DNA from: Phycisphaerales bacterium
GTDB taxonomy: Bacteria > Planctomycetota > Phycisphaerae > Phycisphaerales > UBA1924
Length of the DNA stretch: 64,000 bases
Assembly (NCBI GenBank): GCA_020853815.1
Contig: JADYYE010000136.1
Span: 1 to 64,000 of the forward strand
Reading direction: 5' to 3'
Part shown: one piece after another, positions 9,787 through 17,586 of the stretch
How positions within the stretch are numbered: position 1 is the stretch's first letter
How the letters are laid out: every line of letters begins with the position of its first letter
Program-made: the position numbers and the translations under genes
The notes under the pieces: generated by a model
The model's database searches: none
What the model was told of the DNA's origin: nothing
Seen by the model: only the letters and a program-made list of their open reading frames with translations

Positions 9787-10110
9787 TTATTCAAACGGAG
9801 GGATGCGGTCGCGCCGAGACCAGTCCTCGTTCTGGCTCGGCGGAGCATCGCCCTTCGGGAGCGCGGCACGCTCGGCGTTCGGACTCGACGCGCCGGAGCT
9901 CGCGATTTCGGGGCTCGGAGCCGGCGTTGGTTCGGGCCTCGGCTCGGGCGTTAGCGCGGGCAACGGTTCGGCCACCGCGGTGCGTGGTATCCCGTTGACC
10001 AAGCGCAGCTTGGTCCACAGCAAGAGCGTGGCGGCCAGGGCGCACATGCCGAGCACGGCCGTGAATGGCCGGACACGCGCTGGTTGGTTCTTGGACCGTG
10101 ACTCGCGCAC
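9787..10110 (-). CDS. small single-pass membrane protein, proline-rich
   Basis: 107 residues from a GTG at 10110. A basic N terminus is followed by one membrane segment near residues 16-33 (FTAVLGMCALAATLLLW). The remainder is probably periplasmic, rich in Pro/Glu/Ala (TPEPRPEPTPAPSPE) and ends EDWSRRDRIPPFE. It begins 7 bp after the FimT/GspH-like gene stops and lies on the same strand, so it is probably co-transcribed. Topology and position resemble the short inner-membrane connectors (GspC/PilP type) that reach secretins, but I see no conserved HR domain. Function unassigned. Confidence 0.6.
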   Translation of the reverse strand: MRESRSKNQPARVRPFTAVLGMCALAATLLLWTKLRLVNGIPRTAVAEPLPALTPEPRPEPTPAPSPEIASSGASSPNAERAALPKGDAPPSQNEDWSRRDRIPPFE

Positions 10111-10116
10111 GCGTGC

Positions 10117-10626
10117 TCAGCCTCCGGTGCGGGCGACGGTGATGCGCCCGGTGTAGGCCTCGATGGTGATGGTGAACTCCTGGCCCGAGCCCGAGACGAC
10201 GATCGTGCCGTTCGCCGCCGGGTCGGTGCCCATCGGCTCCTGCACGGGCGATCCCATCTCGTCAAAGACCAGCGTGGTATCGTCGTCGCAGTCGACGCTG
10301 GTGATCCGCGCGTCGCCGAACTCCGCGCCCTGGATGACGGTCCGGCGGATCAGGTCGTTCTCGACGTCCAGCTCCGCGCTGTTGACGTCGACGATCGAAT
10401 AACTGTTGGTGTCGGCGTCGAATACGACCGCGCGCCCCTTCTGGAACGCCAGCGCGTCGGACTGCGCCTCGGTCAGGTCCGCCACGATCGTGCGGACCGC
10501 CGCCTGGACGCGCAGCGAACCCGTGCCGCCCATGGACGGAACGATCAGCGCCGCCGCGATCCCCAGGACGAGGATCACGATCAAGAGCTCGATCAGCGTG
10601 TACGCACGCGCCGACGGACGACGCAT
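10117..10626 (-). CDS. FimT/GspH-type pseudopilin
   Basis: 169 residues. The N terminus carries the type IV prepilin signature: a short basic leader, then a hydrophobic helix YTLIELLIVILVLGIAAA with Glu at the fifth mature position. The cleavage point differs slightly from the usual G|F: it reads A|Y here, with no glycine at -1, so processing is uncertain. The C-terminal part (QAAVRTIVADLTEAQSDALAF and beta-rich segments) fits the GspH/FimT minor pseudopilin fold. It belongs to the minus-strand operon between 12006 and 9787. Confidence 0.88.
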   Translation of the reverse strand: MRRPSARAYTLIELLIVILVLGIAAALIVPSMGGTGSLRVQAAVRTIVADLTEAQSDALAFQKGRAVVFDADTNSYSIVDVNSAELDVENDLIRRTVIQGAEFGDARITSVDCDDDTTLVFDEMGSPVQEPMGTDPAANGTIVVSGSGQEFTITIEAYTGRITVARTGG

Positions 10627-10645
10627 GTCTCCCTCCCCTTCCGGC

Positions 10646-10987
10646 TCAGTTTGCCTTGGTGGGCGCGTCGGCCGCGTCCTTCTGCTTGGGCATCTCGGTG
10701 ATCTTGATGCCCTTCTTCAGCGTCGCTTCGAGCTGAGACACCTTCGTGTTCAGCGTCTTCAGCTCCGCGATGATCTGCTTGCGCTGGTCCGCCGGGTTCA
10801 CACGCCCGCCCGTCGACTCCACGCTCTCTTCTTCCGGCGGCTGCGCCATCGCGCTCGACACGTCCAAAAGCCGCGGCTCCGAGGGCGCGCGATCAAGGAT
10901 CAGCACGCCGACGCCGGCGACCAGGAGCGTGAGCATCAGGTTGTGATATGCATGGCGCGAGCGCGGGGTGGGTGTGTTGGATTCCAT
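10646..10987 (-). CDS. small membrane protein with coiled coil
   Basis: 113 residues from an ATG. One N-terminal membrane segment (NLMLTLLVAGVGVLILDR) is followed by a short linker and a probable coiled coil, QIIAELKTLNTKVSQLEATL, then a charged tail. Not recognised. It lies between the second pseudopilin gene and the FimT/GspH-like gene with 20-60 bp gaps on the same strand, which suggests a role in the same envelope machine. A single-pass protein with a periplasmic coiled coil could be a GspM/PilO-like element, but no family motif supports that. Confidence 0.6.
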   Translation of the reverse strand: MESNTPTPRSRHAYHNLMLTLLVAGVGVLILDRAPSEPRLLDVSSAMAQPPEEESVESTGGRVNPADQRKQIIAELKTLNTKVSQLEATLKKGIKITEMPKQKDAADAPTKAN

Positions 10988-11044
10988 GAGTGGCTCATCG
11001 GGCGTTCGCGGGCCCGCGATCAGGAGAACTCGCCAAAGTAAGGG

Positions 11045-11464
11045 TCACTCGCGCGGGAATGGCTGGTCCTGGGCGTTGAAGCCGCCGGCGTAGACCTGCC
11101 CGTTCTCCGGGTTGTAGATCCACGCGTAGTCGCCCTGCCACGCATCGTCGGCGTGGTCCCCGATCACGACCTTCTTCGCGTTCTCGGGCCTCACCCAGGC
11201 GTTGACCGGCGGCGTCCGCATGTAGTTGGGGAGCAGCTCCGCCCACGTCCCCTCGCCCTCGGTGATCGCCGGATACGCGCTCTGATTCTGCACGAAATAC
11301 ACCGCCAGCGCCCGACGGACCTTGTCGAGCTGGTCCAGCGTCGCGGTCTCCGAGCTCTCCTGCACCGCGTTGCTGAACTTCGGCACCACCAGCGACGCCA
11401 GGATGCCCAGGATCACCACCACGATCAGGATCTCAACCAGCGTGAAGGCGCGGCGTAGCTGCAT
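11045..11464 (-). CDS. GspG-like pseudopilin (second copy)
   Basis: 139 residues from the ATG at 11464, which follows a GGGAG ribosome site; the reading frame continues 29 codons upstream without a start signal. The prepilin leader is MQLRRA followed by FTLVEILIVVVILGILASL, with the conserved Glu5. The body contains KVRRALAVYFVQNQSAYPAI and a C-terminal GDYAWIYNPENGQVYAGG that resembles the GspG calcium-loop region. Here the residue before the mature Phe is Ala rather than Gly. It follows the major pseudopilin gene and a hairpin, so expression is probably lower than that of the first gene. Confidence 0.88.
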   Translation of the reverse strand: MQLRRAFTLVEILIVVVILGILASLVVPKFSNAVQESSETATLDQLDKVRRALAVYFVQNQSAYPAITEGEGTWAELLPNYMRTPPVNAWVRPENAKKVVIGDHADDAWQGDYAWIYNPENGQVYAGGFNAQDQPFPRE

Positions 11465-11511
11465 CGGCGTCGCTCCCGTCGGAAATGACCATCCCGGCCC
11501 GGATAACAAAG

Positions 11512-11541
11512 ACGGCCGGGCCCGGTCAGGGGTCCGGCCGT
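11512..11541 (-). terminator. hairpin between two pseudopilin genes (attenuator/partial terminator)
   Basis: Perfect 8-bp stem (ACGGCCGG at 11512-11519, CCGGCCGT at 11534-11541). On the minus strand it is followed by CTTTGTTATCC, a weak T-rich tail. It lies 28 bp after the stop of the first pseudopilin gene and 48 bp before the start of the second. Confidence 0.6.
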
Positions 11542-11568
11542 TCTGATTCAACTCAGATCAGCACGCGA

Positions 11569-12006
11569 TTACGGAGTACCGGGGGTCATCGCCTCGGTGG
11601 TCTCGTCGTAGTAGCAGGCGCCGAGCACGCCGGTGTCCTCGTCGTAGTGCCAGCCGTTGCCTTCCGTGGCCTCGGCGGCGACAACGGGCGAGCCGTTGTA
11701 GGGGTTCTTCGCGGGAGCCTTCAGGTAGTTCCCGTCGATCAGGGCGCCCCAGCCCATGTCGGCGAAGTCGGCGTTGGCCGAATCGGCCGTGAGCTGCGCG
11801 AGCGTCGGATACGCGTTGTTACGGGCGCGGAAGAGTTCCAGCTGGTTCTGGATGCTCTTGATCTGGGCACGCAGGTTGCCCACCTGGGCGTCCTGCGTCG
11901 CGTTCGTGAACTGCGGCACGACGATGGCGGCGAGAATGCCGAGGATGACCACGACGATCAGGATTTCGACAAGCGTGAAGGCCTTGCTCAAACGGCGGGT
12001 ACGCAT
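11569..12006 (-). CDS. gspG: major type II secretion pseudopilin GspG-like
   Basis: 145 residues; start ATG preceded by GAGGAG. The leader MRTRRLSKA is followed by FTLVEILIVVVILGILAAIV, a canonical type IV prepilin helix with Glu5. The body has QIKSIQNQLELFRARNNAYP and LKAPAKNPYNGSPVV, as in GspG major pseudopilins. The C terminus contains a Cys and an acidic segment. It is the first gene of the minus-strand pseudopilin operon, which fits a highly expressed major subunit. No GspE ATPase, GspF platform or PilD peptidase gene is in the window, so those must be encoded elsewhere. Confidence 0.92.
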   Translation of the reverse strand: MRTRRLSKAFTLVEILIVVVILGILAAIVVPQFTNATQDAQVGNLRAQIKSIQNQLELFRARNNAYPTLAQLTADSANADFADMGWGALIDGNYLKAPAKNPYNGSPVVAAEATEGNGWHYDEDTGVLGACYYDETTEAMTPGTP

Positions 12007-12463
12007 GCTGCTGACTCCTCATTCCGGGCGTTCGGACCGGGCCGCGGGCCACTGGTCCGCAAGCCGAACGATCGATCGCGACACACGACCGACCCTCAAT
12101 CCCCATCGCACGCTCGCGGCGCCCGACGGAAACTCGTGACACCTCGTCACGAGCACCCATGACATCGGTCCCAGCCACGGCGCACTTTCGACCGCGTGCT
12201 CCGCCCGCCACCGCGGCGCGCCGGTCATGCGCTCTGTAACGACGGCGACGCCCCCACCCTCGATCCGGGCTCGGCGTGACACGCCCGAGAATGAAATAAC
12301 CCGGGCCGATAAGCCCGGGCTGGTCACCTACTTCGTGTTCGGGGTCGTTCAGTTCACCGCGGAACCAGGCGGGTCATGGATTCGGAGGGATAATGGCTGG
12401 ATAGAACTTGCATGTGCTCGACTGAGTGCTGTCGCACTTCTTGGCATTGCTGCAATCGTTATT
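12007..12463. other. 457-bp non-coding stretch upstream of the pseudopilin operon
   Basis: No supported gene. It should hold the promoter of the pseudopilin operon (start codon at 12006). It contains a hairpin at 12301-12318 and ends at the 97-bp repeat element that begins at 12464. No clear -35/-10 pair was identified. Confidence 0.5.
12301..12318 (-). terminator. probable intrinsic terminator
   Basis: Stem CCGGGC (12301-12306) and GCCCGG (12313-12318), loop CGATAA. Read on the minus strand it is followed by TTATTTCATT, a T-rich tail. It would end transcripts coming from the secreted-protein gene at 12550-13035. Confidence 0.45.
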
Positions 12464-12560
12464 GGAACCTCTGAGTATTTGGTGGCCCGCCTCTCCGAGG
12501 CGGTTTTTCAGCCCACTGGAAGCGGACCTCGCGCCTGAACTCGAATTGTTCAGAGGTTCC
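12464..12560. mobile_element. 97-bp MITE-like element, copy 1
   Basis: Terminal inverted repeats GGAACCTCTGA (12464-12474) and TCAGAGGTTCC (12550-12560) are perfect over 11 bp. The element is flanked by a direct TATT (12460-12463 and 12561-12564), consistent with a 4-bp target duplication. Internally, 12487-12508 is a 7-bp GC stem with a TCC loop followed by TTTTT, an intrinsic terminator on the plus strand. A second copy at 61630-61726 differs by one base. No transposase is encoded, so it is non-autonomous. Confidence 0.85.
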
Positions 12561-13035
12561 TATTGTTCTTGCATTCCAGGCTGACCCGATCCGAGCAATC
12601 GCAGATCGTTCCCGAAAGAATCTGGATCGACTCCCCGGCACCCTGCACCACGAAGGCGGCGGGTTTGCGCCCCGGCACGTTGACCTCGACAGACCATGTG
12701 CTGCCGTTCGGGTTATCTACGAATCCCGTCAACGCCGGCTTTCCGTCCACAAACCGCCCAGAGAACTCCCAACGAAGGCCACCTGTCGCACGCGTCGAGA
12801 GGTCGCCCACCTCGGTGCCGTCGATGTACATCGTGAACGATGCAGATGCCGGGTTCCAGTACAGCACGACGCCCTGGTAGCCAAGCAGCAGCCGATCCAA
12901 TTCGAGTTCCGACGAGGCGGCGACAACCTGAGGCGGGGTCGGTTCTCCACATGCGGCCGCGGGGCTCAGACTGGGGTCCACCGCAGCCGCACTGCTCCAC
13001 GTCAGCACAATGGAACCAACGACGCATAAGAGCAT
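12550..13035 (-). CDS. secreted hypothetical protein, 3' end formed by the repeat element
   Basis: 161 residues; ATG preceded by AAAGGAG. An N-terminal signal segment (LLCVVGSIVLTWSSAAA) predicts export. The body is beta-rich (VVLYWNPASASFTMYIDGTE, RWEFSGRFVDGKPALTGFVD, WSVEVNVPGRK) with several Cys near the C terminus (ICDCSDRVSLEC). Not recognised. The last residues, RNL, and the TGA stop are read from the terminal inverted repeat of the 97-bp element, so the original C terminus may have been longer or different. The upstream neighbour also encodes a probable exported protein. Confidence 0.65.
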   Translation of the reverse strand: MLLCVVGSIVLTWSSAAAVDPSLSPAAACGEPTPPQVVAASSELELDRLLLGYQGVVLYWNPASASFTMYIDGTEVGDLSTRATGGLRWEFSGRFVDGKPALTGFVDNPNGSTWSVEVNVPGRKPAAFVVQGAGESIQILSGTICDCSDRVSLECKNNRNL

Positions 13036-13094
13036 CTTGCAAACTCCTTTGCGAGTGAGCGTGAAAGAGCCAGTCCGAGAACACCTCGGCGCAG

Positions 13095-14078
13095 TTATTC
13101 GCCCTGACCTTTCGGCATCGAATCAACTCCCTTGTCCACATCACGGACGAAGGATGCGGTTACGCCGGCCAACTCCTCGGGCGGATGAGCATGGAACTCG
13201 TACTCGAATCGATTCGTCCACACGACGCGGAACGCCAGCCGGCCGTTGCCTTTGCGGTCGGCCGTGATGATGGTTCGCCATTCGCGCAATTCCGGTAACC
13301 CGTCCGCGTCGCGCGTCAAGAGCATGCAGTCGCTGCGTCGGTGTAGCCGCTCGGGGTCGTTTGGCTCGCTATCGCGCTCGACGGTGTCACTGAACACATC
13401 GAACCAATAACCAGCCTCGGACGGGTCCGGCGGCACGATCGGTGTGTTCGGGCTCCGCGCGAGCGCCATTGTCGAGTACTGATTCGATGGGTCCAGCCTT
13501 ACGCCCGACTTCAGGCGGTCGCGGTCGGTCAATATGTTGTGCGTTCCAACGGCAAAATTACAATCCCGCGCCTCAAAGTGCTCTCGCTCGGGCCCGTTGG
13601 CCGAAGCGTCAACCTTTGTCCGAAACACGTCGTAGCTCTTGTTCGTACTCGACCAGGTTCGCTCCCATACCATCTGCTTCTCCGCCGACCAGTAGACCTG
13701 GTAGATCGGAAATGTGGTGTCCGGCTGCTCGTTCTTGTAGGGATATATAACCGCCCATAATCGGTCCGGCATCATCCAGGTGTGGATCTGAAACCGTTCA
13801 CGCATCTGAAGCGAGGGTGAACCAGTTGAGTCGATCATGTTCAGGTCGAACCACGCGTCATCTAGGTTCGTGATAACCTTCAGACACCCGACCGCATCGA
13901 GCCTCGCCCGCCACGCCAGGATTTCCTTCTCCGCCGCCAGCGGCAGATGCGCCAATCCCGGATCGCGCGGCGATTCGCCCGCCGCCGCCTGTTGGACAGG
14001 TGGCTCGCTCATTGGAATTCCAGGCTCGCCGCGGAACCCAAACAGCCAGAAAGACGACGCCAGGAGAACATCGATCAC
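13095..14078 (-). CDS. secreted or membrane-attached hypothetical protein
   Basis: About 327 residues from a GTG at 14078, chosen because AAAGGGG lies just upstream; an in-frame GTG at 14108 would add ten residues. The N terminus (IDVLLASSFWLFGFRG) is hydrophobic and may be an uncleaved signal anchor. The rest is globular, with aromatic-rich stretches such as FQIHTWMMPDRLWAVIYPYK and EWRTIITADRKGNGRLAF. No family motif recognised. It is followed 59 bp later by the other secreted protein gene, and the two may form one transcript. Confidence 0.65.
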   Translation of the reverse strand: MIDVLLASSFWLFGFRGEPGIPMSEPPVQQAAAGESPRDPGLAHLPLAAEKEILAWRARLDAVGCLKVITNLDDAWFDLNMIDSTGSPSLQMRERFQIHTWMMPDRLWAVIYPYKNEQPDTTFPIYQVYWSAEKQMVWERTWSSTNKSYDVFRTKVDASANGPEREHFEARDCNFAVGTHNILTDRDRLKSGVRLDPSNQYSTMALARSPNTPIVPPDPSEAGYWFDVFSDTVERDSEPNDPERLHRRSDCMLLTRDADGLPELREWRTIITADRKGNGRLAFRVVWTNRFEYEFHAHPPEELAGVTASFVRDVDKGVDSMPKGQGE

Positions 14079-14434
14079 GGCCCGCCCCTTTGAGAATGGC
14101 CTTCGCACTTCTCAGTCGCACTGTAACACACAAAAAAAAATACCTGTCAAGTCCGCTCAGCGCAGAATAACCAGAACTGCTCAGAATGCAGCTCGTTCAT
14201 CAGATATCCCACCTGCTTGGGGTGGTTGAATCGAGAGCGGTTTCAATTCAAGCAGCGCGCCTACCCATTGCCTAATCCGATTGCCCATTGCCGGAAGAAC
14301 TCCACACGACGCTCGGCACCAAGCGAATCTGCTCAAAGCTGTGCTTTCAGTCAATGGCGCAGCGGCAAGCCGCAGCCGCTGTAGTGCAGCGATCTCCCAT
14401 ACTCCGGCACATGACGGAAGGCGGACGCCTCGGC
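14079..14434. other. 356-bp non-coding stretch with A-tract
   Basis: No gene supported. It includes an A-run near 14132-14141, a locally AT-richer area that could hold a promoter for the leftward gene at 14078, and two CCCATTGCC motifs (near 14263 and 14283) like the units of the heptamer array at 33529-33611. Confidence 0.45.
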
Positions 14435-16636
14435 TTACTTCTTCGCGTGCTCCAGGATCAGCGGGACCACGCGGTTGTCCTTCATCCCAAGGGCCCCCAG
14501 GAGCGCCGCGGCCGCGTTCGCCTCCGCGTCCGGTCCCTTCGCCACCAGCTCGACAATCTGATCAACATGCCGCGGCTGGAGCATCGAGCCGAAGCGTCGG
14601 GCCGACGCCGTCACCTTGTGCATCAGCTCGACGCGCTCCGCGCCCGACGCGGCCATCGCGGCGTCCATCAGCGCGATCTGCGAGCGATCCTGCCCGATGC
14701 GGGCCAGAATCTCCGCGATATCCAGGCGCATCGCGCCCTTCCGCTCGCCCAGCGCCGCGATCAACGCCGTCGTCGATTCGGACACGCTCAGCACCGAGTT
14801 ACCGGACACCGCCAGGTCGCGCAGCGCCGCCAGCGATCGCTTCGCGTAAGAAGAGGCTTCATCGACCGAGAGTGCCCCGCCCGAGGCATCATCGATCAGC
14901 TGCTGTACCGCCTTGGCGACCGTCGCCTCGGCCAGCGCACTCTGACGCACCGACACCGTCTGGTCGGTCTCATAACGACGACGCAGGGATTGATACACGT
15001 CGGCGCGGGTCAGCACCATGATCGGGGCCGCCGAGACGCGCGACGTGCCGCGGACCTGATCGATAAAGGCGGGCGTCGCGTCGCCGGCGAGGTTGGCCGC
15101 CACCACCAGGTCGACGCTCGGCGATTCCGCGATCGCGGGCGCCAGCTCGTCCAGCGTTTTGCCATAGGCCAGAACGGAGAACTTCATCCGCTCCAGCATC
15201 CCGCGCACGGCCTGGTACGTCTCGTTATCCGGGCCGACCACGGCCGCCACCATGTTGGCGCTCTCGTGGATCGCGCCGGCCAGGATTGGTACCACCCGCT
15301 CCGAGCCGTCGAACGCGGTGTTGGGCTGGGCCGCCGCGAGGGACAACGCGGCATCAAACTGGACGCGTCGATTCGGATAGGTCAGGGCCGAAAGCAAAGG
15401 CCGCTGACCGGCGGTATCGGCCCACAGCGAGCTGCCGCCCGCGGTCTGCTCGATCGCCGCGATGGCCCGGCGGGCCAAGGGCGTGTCGTTGGTCGAAAGC
15501 GCACGTCCGAGAACTCGCTGTCCCACTCCGGCACCCGAGGCCACCGCGTAATACATCGCGTCGCGTCGGCCCTTGGCGTACGTCGGGTTCTCGTAGCCTC
15601 CCGGCGTGTCGATCTCGCGCGAGAAGTTCGACGAAACCCACAACGCGAGCGCATCCGGGTTATCGGGCCGAAGTTCGAGCGATCGGGTCGCCAGTCGCAT
15701 CGCCATCGCCTCGTGATACACGGGCGTTCGGATCGCGCTCATGAGCAGCCCGGTGCCGGGATCAAACGACCACAGGAGCTGGAAATCCTCGCCTGCAAAG
15801 CTCGTAAGTTCTTTCCGTTCCTGGTAATAGCTCTCGGCCAGCGATTGATACAGGCCGGCGACGTCCGCGCCGGCGGGCGCGCCGCCCAGGCGTTCGATCG
15901 CGCGCTGGCAGGCGTCCTTCACCGGCTGGACCTCGCTGGTCGCGGCCAGATCGGAAAGGAACGGAATCGATGTGGCGTAAGGAACGTCGGCAACGAGATT
16001 TACAACCAATTCCTGCTGTTCGGCGGAGACCTTCGGCAGGGCCGTCACCAGCGGAATCACGGCGTGGGAGCCCAGCGACACGATGACCTGGCGAACCTGG
16101 CTCGATAGCGCCGGGTTGTTGCGATCGAGATACGCCGCCAGCAGCTGCGGCATGGCGTATTCACCCGCCATCTTCAGACGCTCGCTGCCCAGCAGGCGTC
16201 CGCGGATGGTGCCCGACAAGAGCGCAATATTTGCCTTGATCTGCTCCGGGTCTCGGGCCCGTTCGAGCTTTCCCTGCTCGTAGGTCTTGAAGAGCCAGCC
16301 CGCCAGCTCTTCCAGCTCGACCTTTCGCATCGCCCGGGGAACGGTCTGCTCGAAGCGGTCCTTCTGGTCCGAGCCCTCGACAAGCTGCACCAGCTCCACC
16401 GGCTTCAGATTCAGGTCCTTCAACTGGCGCAGATAGCCCGCGGCGACTTCGTAGTTGTCGATGCGGGTGTAGTAAATGAAATCCTTGAGGAGGTCGACTG
16501 GGGTGGCCTTTTCCGCGGGCTGGGCCTCATTCGCGGCCGCCTCCTGGGCGTGCGCGACGCCGGCGGGCAGACCGGCCAGAGAAAGAAGAATGAGGGGCAG
16601 GGCGGAAAGAACCGGGCGGCGGGCGAACTTCGACAC
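14435..16636 (-). CDS. exported HEAT-like helical-repeat protein
   Basis: 733 residues from the GTG at 16636, preceded by CAGGAGCC; the frame extends further upstream but without a start signal. A clear signal peptide (SALPLILLSLAGLPAGVAHAQ) predicts export. The rest is mainly alpha-helical with HEAT-like repeats, for example LSSQVRQVIVSLGSHAVIPL, ALPKVSAEQQELVVNLVADV and NRRVQFDAALSLAAAQ. A later segment (VDLVVAANLAGDATPAFIDQ) looks like an alpha/beta, receiver-like domain. Such proteins usually serve as scaffolds. No enzyme motif is visible and no partner is evident from the neighbours. Confidence 0.75.
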   Translation of the reverse strand: MSKFARRPVLSALPLILLSLAGLPAGVAHAQEAAANEAQPAEKATPVDLLKDFIYYTRIDNYEVAAGYLRQLKDLNLKPVELVQLVEGSDQKDRFEQTVPRAMRKVELEELAGWLFKTYEQGKLERARDPEQIKANIALLSGTIRGRLLGSERLKMAGEYAMPQLLAAYLDRNNPALSSQVRQVIVSLGSHAVIPLVTALPKVSAEQQELVVNLVADVPYATSIPFLSDLAATSEVQPVKDACQRAIERLGGAPAGADVAGLYQSLAESYYQERKELTSFAGEDFQLLWSFDPGTGLLMSAIRTPVYHEAMAMRLATRSLELRPDNPDALALWVSSNFSREIDTPGGYENPTYAKGRRDAMYYAVASGAGVGQRVLGRALSTNDTPLARRAIAAIEQTAGGSSLWADTAGQRPLLSALTYPNRRVQFDAALSLAAAQPNTAFDGSERVVPILAGAIHESANMVAAVVGPDNETYQAVRGMLERMKFSVLAYGKTLDELAPAIAESPSVDLVVAANLAGDATPAFIDQVRGTSRVSAAPIMVLTRADVYQSLRRRYETDQTVSVRQSALAEATVAKAVQQLIDDASGGALSVDEASSYAKRSLAALRDLAVSGNSVLSVSESTTALIAALGERKGAMRLDIAEILARIGQDRSQIALMDAAMAASGAERVELMHKVTASARRFGSMLQPRHVDQIVELVAKGPDAEANAAAALLGALGMKDNRVVPLILEHAKK

Positions 16637-17004
16637 GATTGGCTCCTGCTCGGCGAGGCCGGAACGAACGGGAATCTTCGGGAAACGCCACGCATGAGGG
16701 GTGGTTGGCCCCGGATCGCGTGGACGGGGAAACGGCGTTTCTTGGCCCGTTCCGCCCGACAGGTTGGCCCCGATACGACACCAAGCCCGGCGCTGATGCG
16801 TCGGGGGTGGGAATCGGGGGGAGGTCACTGTAACGGGGCGTGCTTGGGCATGTCAATCCGGGCGACGAATCAGGGTCCCAGAACGGGAACTTTCCGTCGG
16901 GATCGATTCTGCGGTCAAGAGGGGTTGGATTGACGCCGATCTACCGGAGTCTCCGGGGGCCGAGTGCTCGGCACGCCCACCCCTGCGTGATTCGAGGTGA
17001 GACG
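16637..17004. other. divergent intergenic region
   Basis: 368 bp between the leftward HEAT-like gene and the rightward HTH/receiver gene; promoters for both must be here. I see no strong hairpin or consensus promoter. Open frames on either strand lack start signals. Confidence 0.45.
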
Positions 17005-17586
17005 ATGCCCATCGAAAAAGAAGTCCTGACGACCGGTGAAGTGGCGAAGATCTGCAACGTGGCGCCGCGCACCGTCTCCAAATGGTTCGACTCCGGCACC
17101 CTGAAGGGGTACCGGATCCCGGGCTCGCGTGACCGACGCATCCCGACGGCCGAACTGATCAAGTTCATGAAAGCGCACAACATCCCGCTGGAGGGGATTT
17201 CGAGCGGTCGCACGCGCGTGCTCATCGTGGACGACGAACGCGAGATCGTCGAGACCATGGAGAAGATCCTCACCGAGCAGACCAACTACGAGGTGCGCAC
17301 CGCGCTCTCCGGGTTCCAGGCCGGCATGGAGTGCGAACGCTTCAAGCCCCACTGCATCCTCCTTGACCTCCACATCGGCGGCGAGGGCGACGGCAAGGCC
17401 TTCATGGACATGGTCCGAAAGAACGAACACCTGCAGTTCACCAAGATCGTCGCCATGAGCGGCAAGCTCACGGACGGCCAGGCCCATGGCCTGCGCGGGC
17501 AGGGCTACGACGGGTTCCTCAAGAAGCCGTTCCAGCTCCGTCAGGTCATCGAGTCGATCGAGGCGGCGACGAACCTGGTGCATTGA
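17005..17586 (+). CDS. excisionase-type HTH / response-regulator receiver fusion
   Basis: 193 residues from the ATG at 17005, after a GAGGTGAG ribosome site. Residues 1-55 form a MerR/excisionase-like helix-turn-helix (LTTGEVAKICNVAPRTVSKW, then GYRIPGSRDRRIP and TAELIKFMKAHNI). Residues about 70-190 form a CheY-like receiver: VLIVDDERE acidic pocket, phosphoacceptor Asp in CILLDLHIG, VAMSGKL, and Lys in FLKKPFQL. This reverses the usual order of response regulators (receiver first, output last). It is probably a two-component DNA-binding regulator; no histidine kinase lies next to it. Confidence 0.85.
   Translation: MPIEKEVLTTGEVAKICNVAPRTVSKWFDSGTLKGYRIPGSRDRRIPTAELIKFMKAHNIPLEGISSGRTRVLIVDDEREIVETMEKILTEQTNYEVRTALSGFQAGMECERFKPHCILLDLHIGGEGDGKAFMDMVRKNEHLQFTKIVAMSGKLTDGQAHGLRGQGYDGFLKKPFQLRQVIESIEAATNLVH

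Noticed and set aside
7354-9954. 866-codon open frame on the plus strand
   Set aside because: Antisense shadow of the secretin gene; no recognisable domain and no ribosome site.
12305-12312. GCCGATAA, like a sigma28 -10 box
   Set aside because: It is the loop and stem edge of a hairpin, and no TAAA -35 lies 15 bp upstream.
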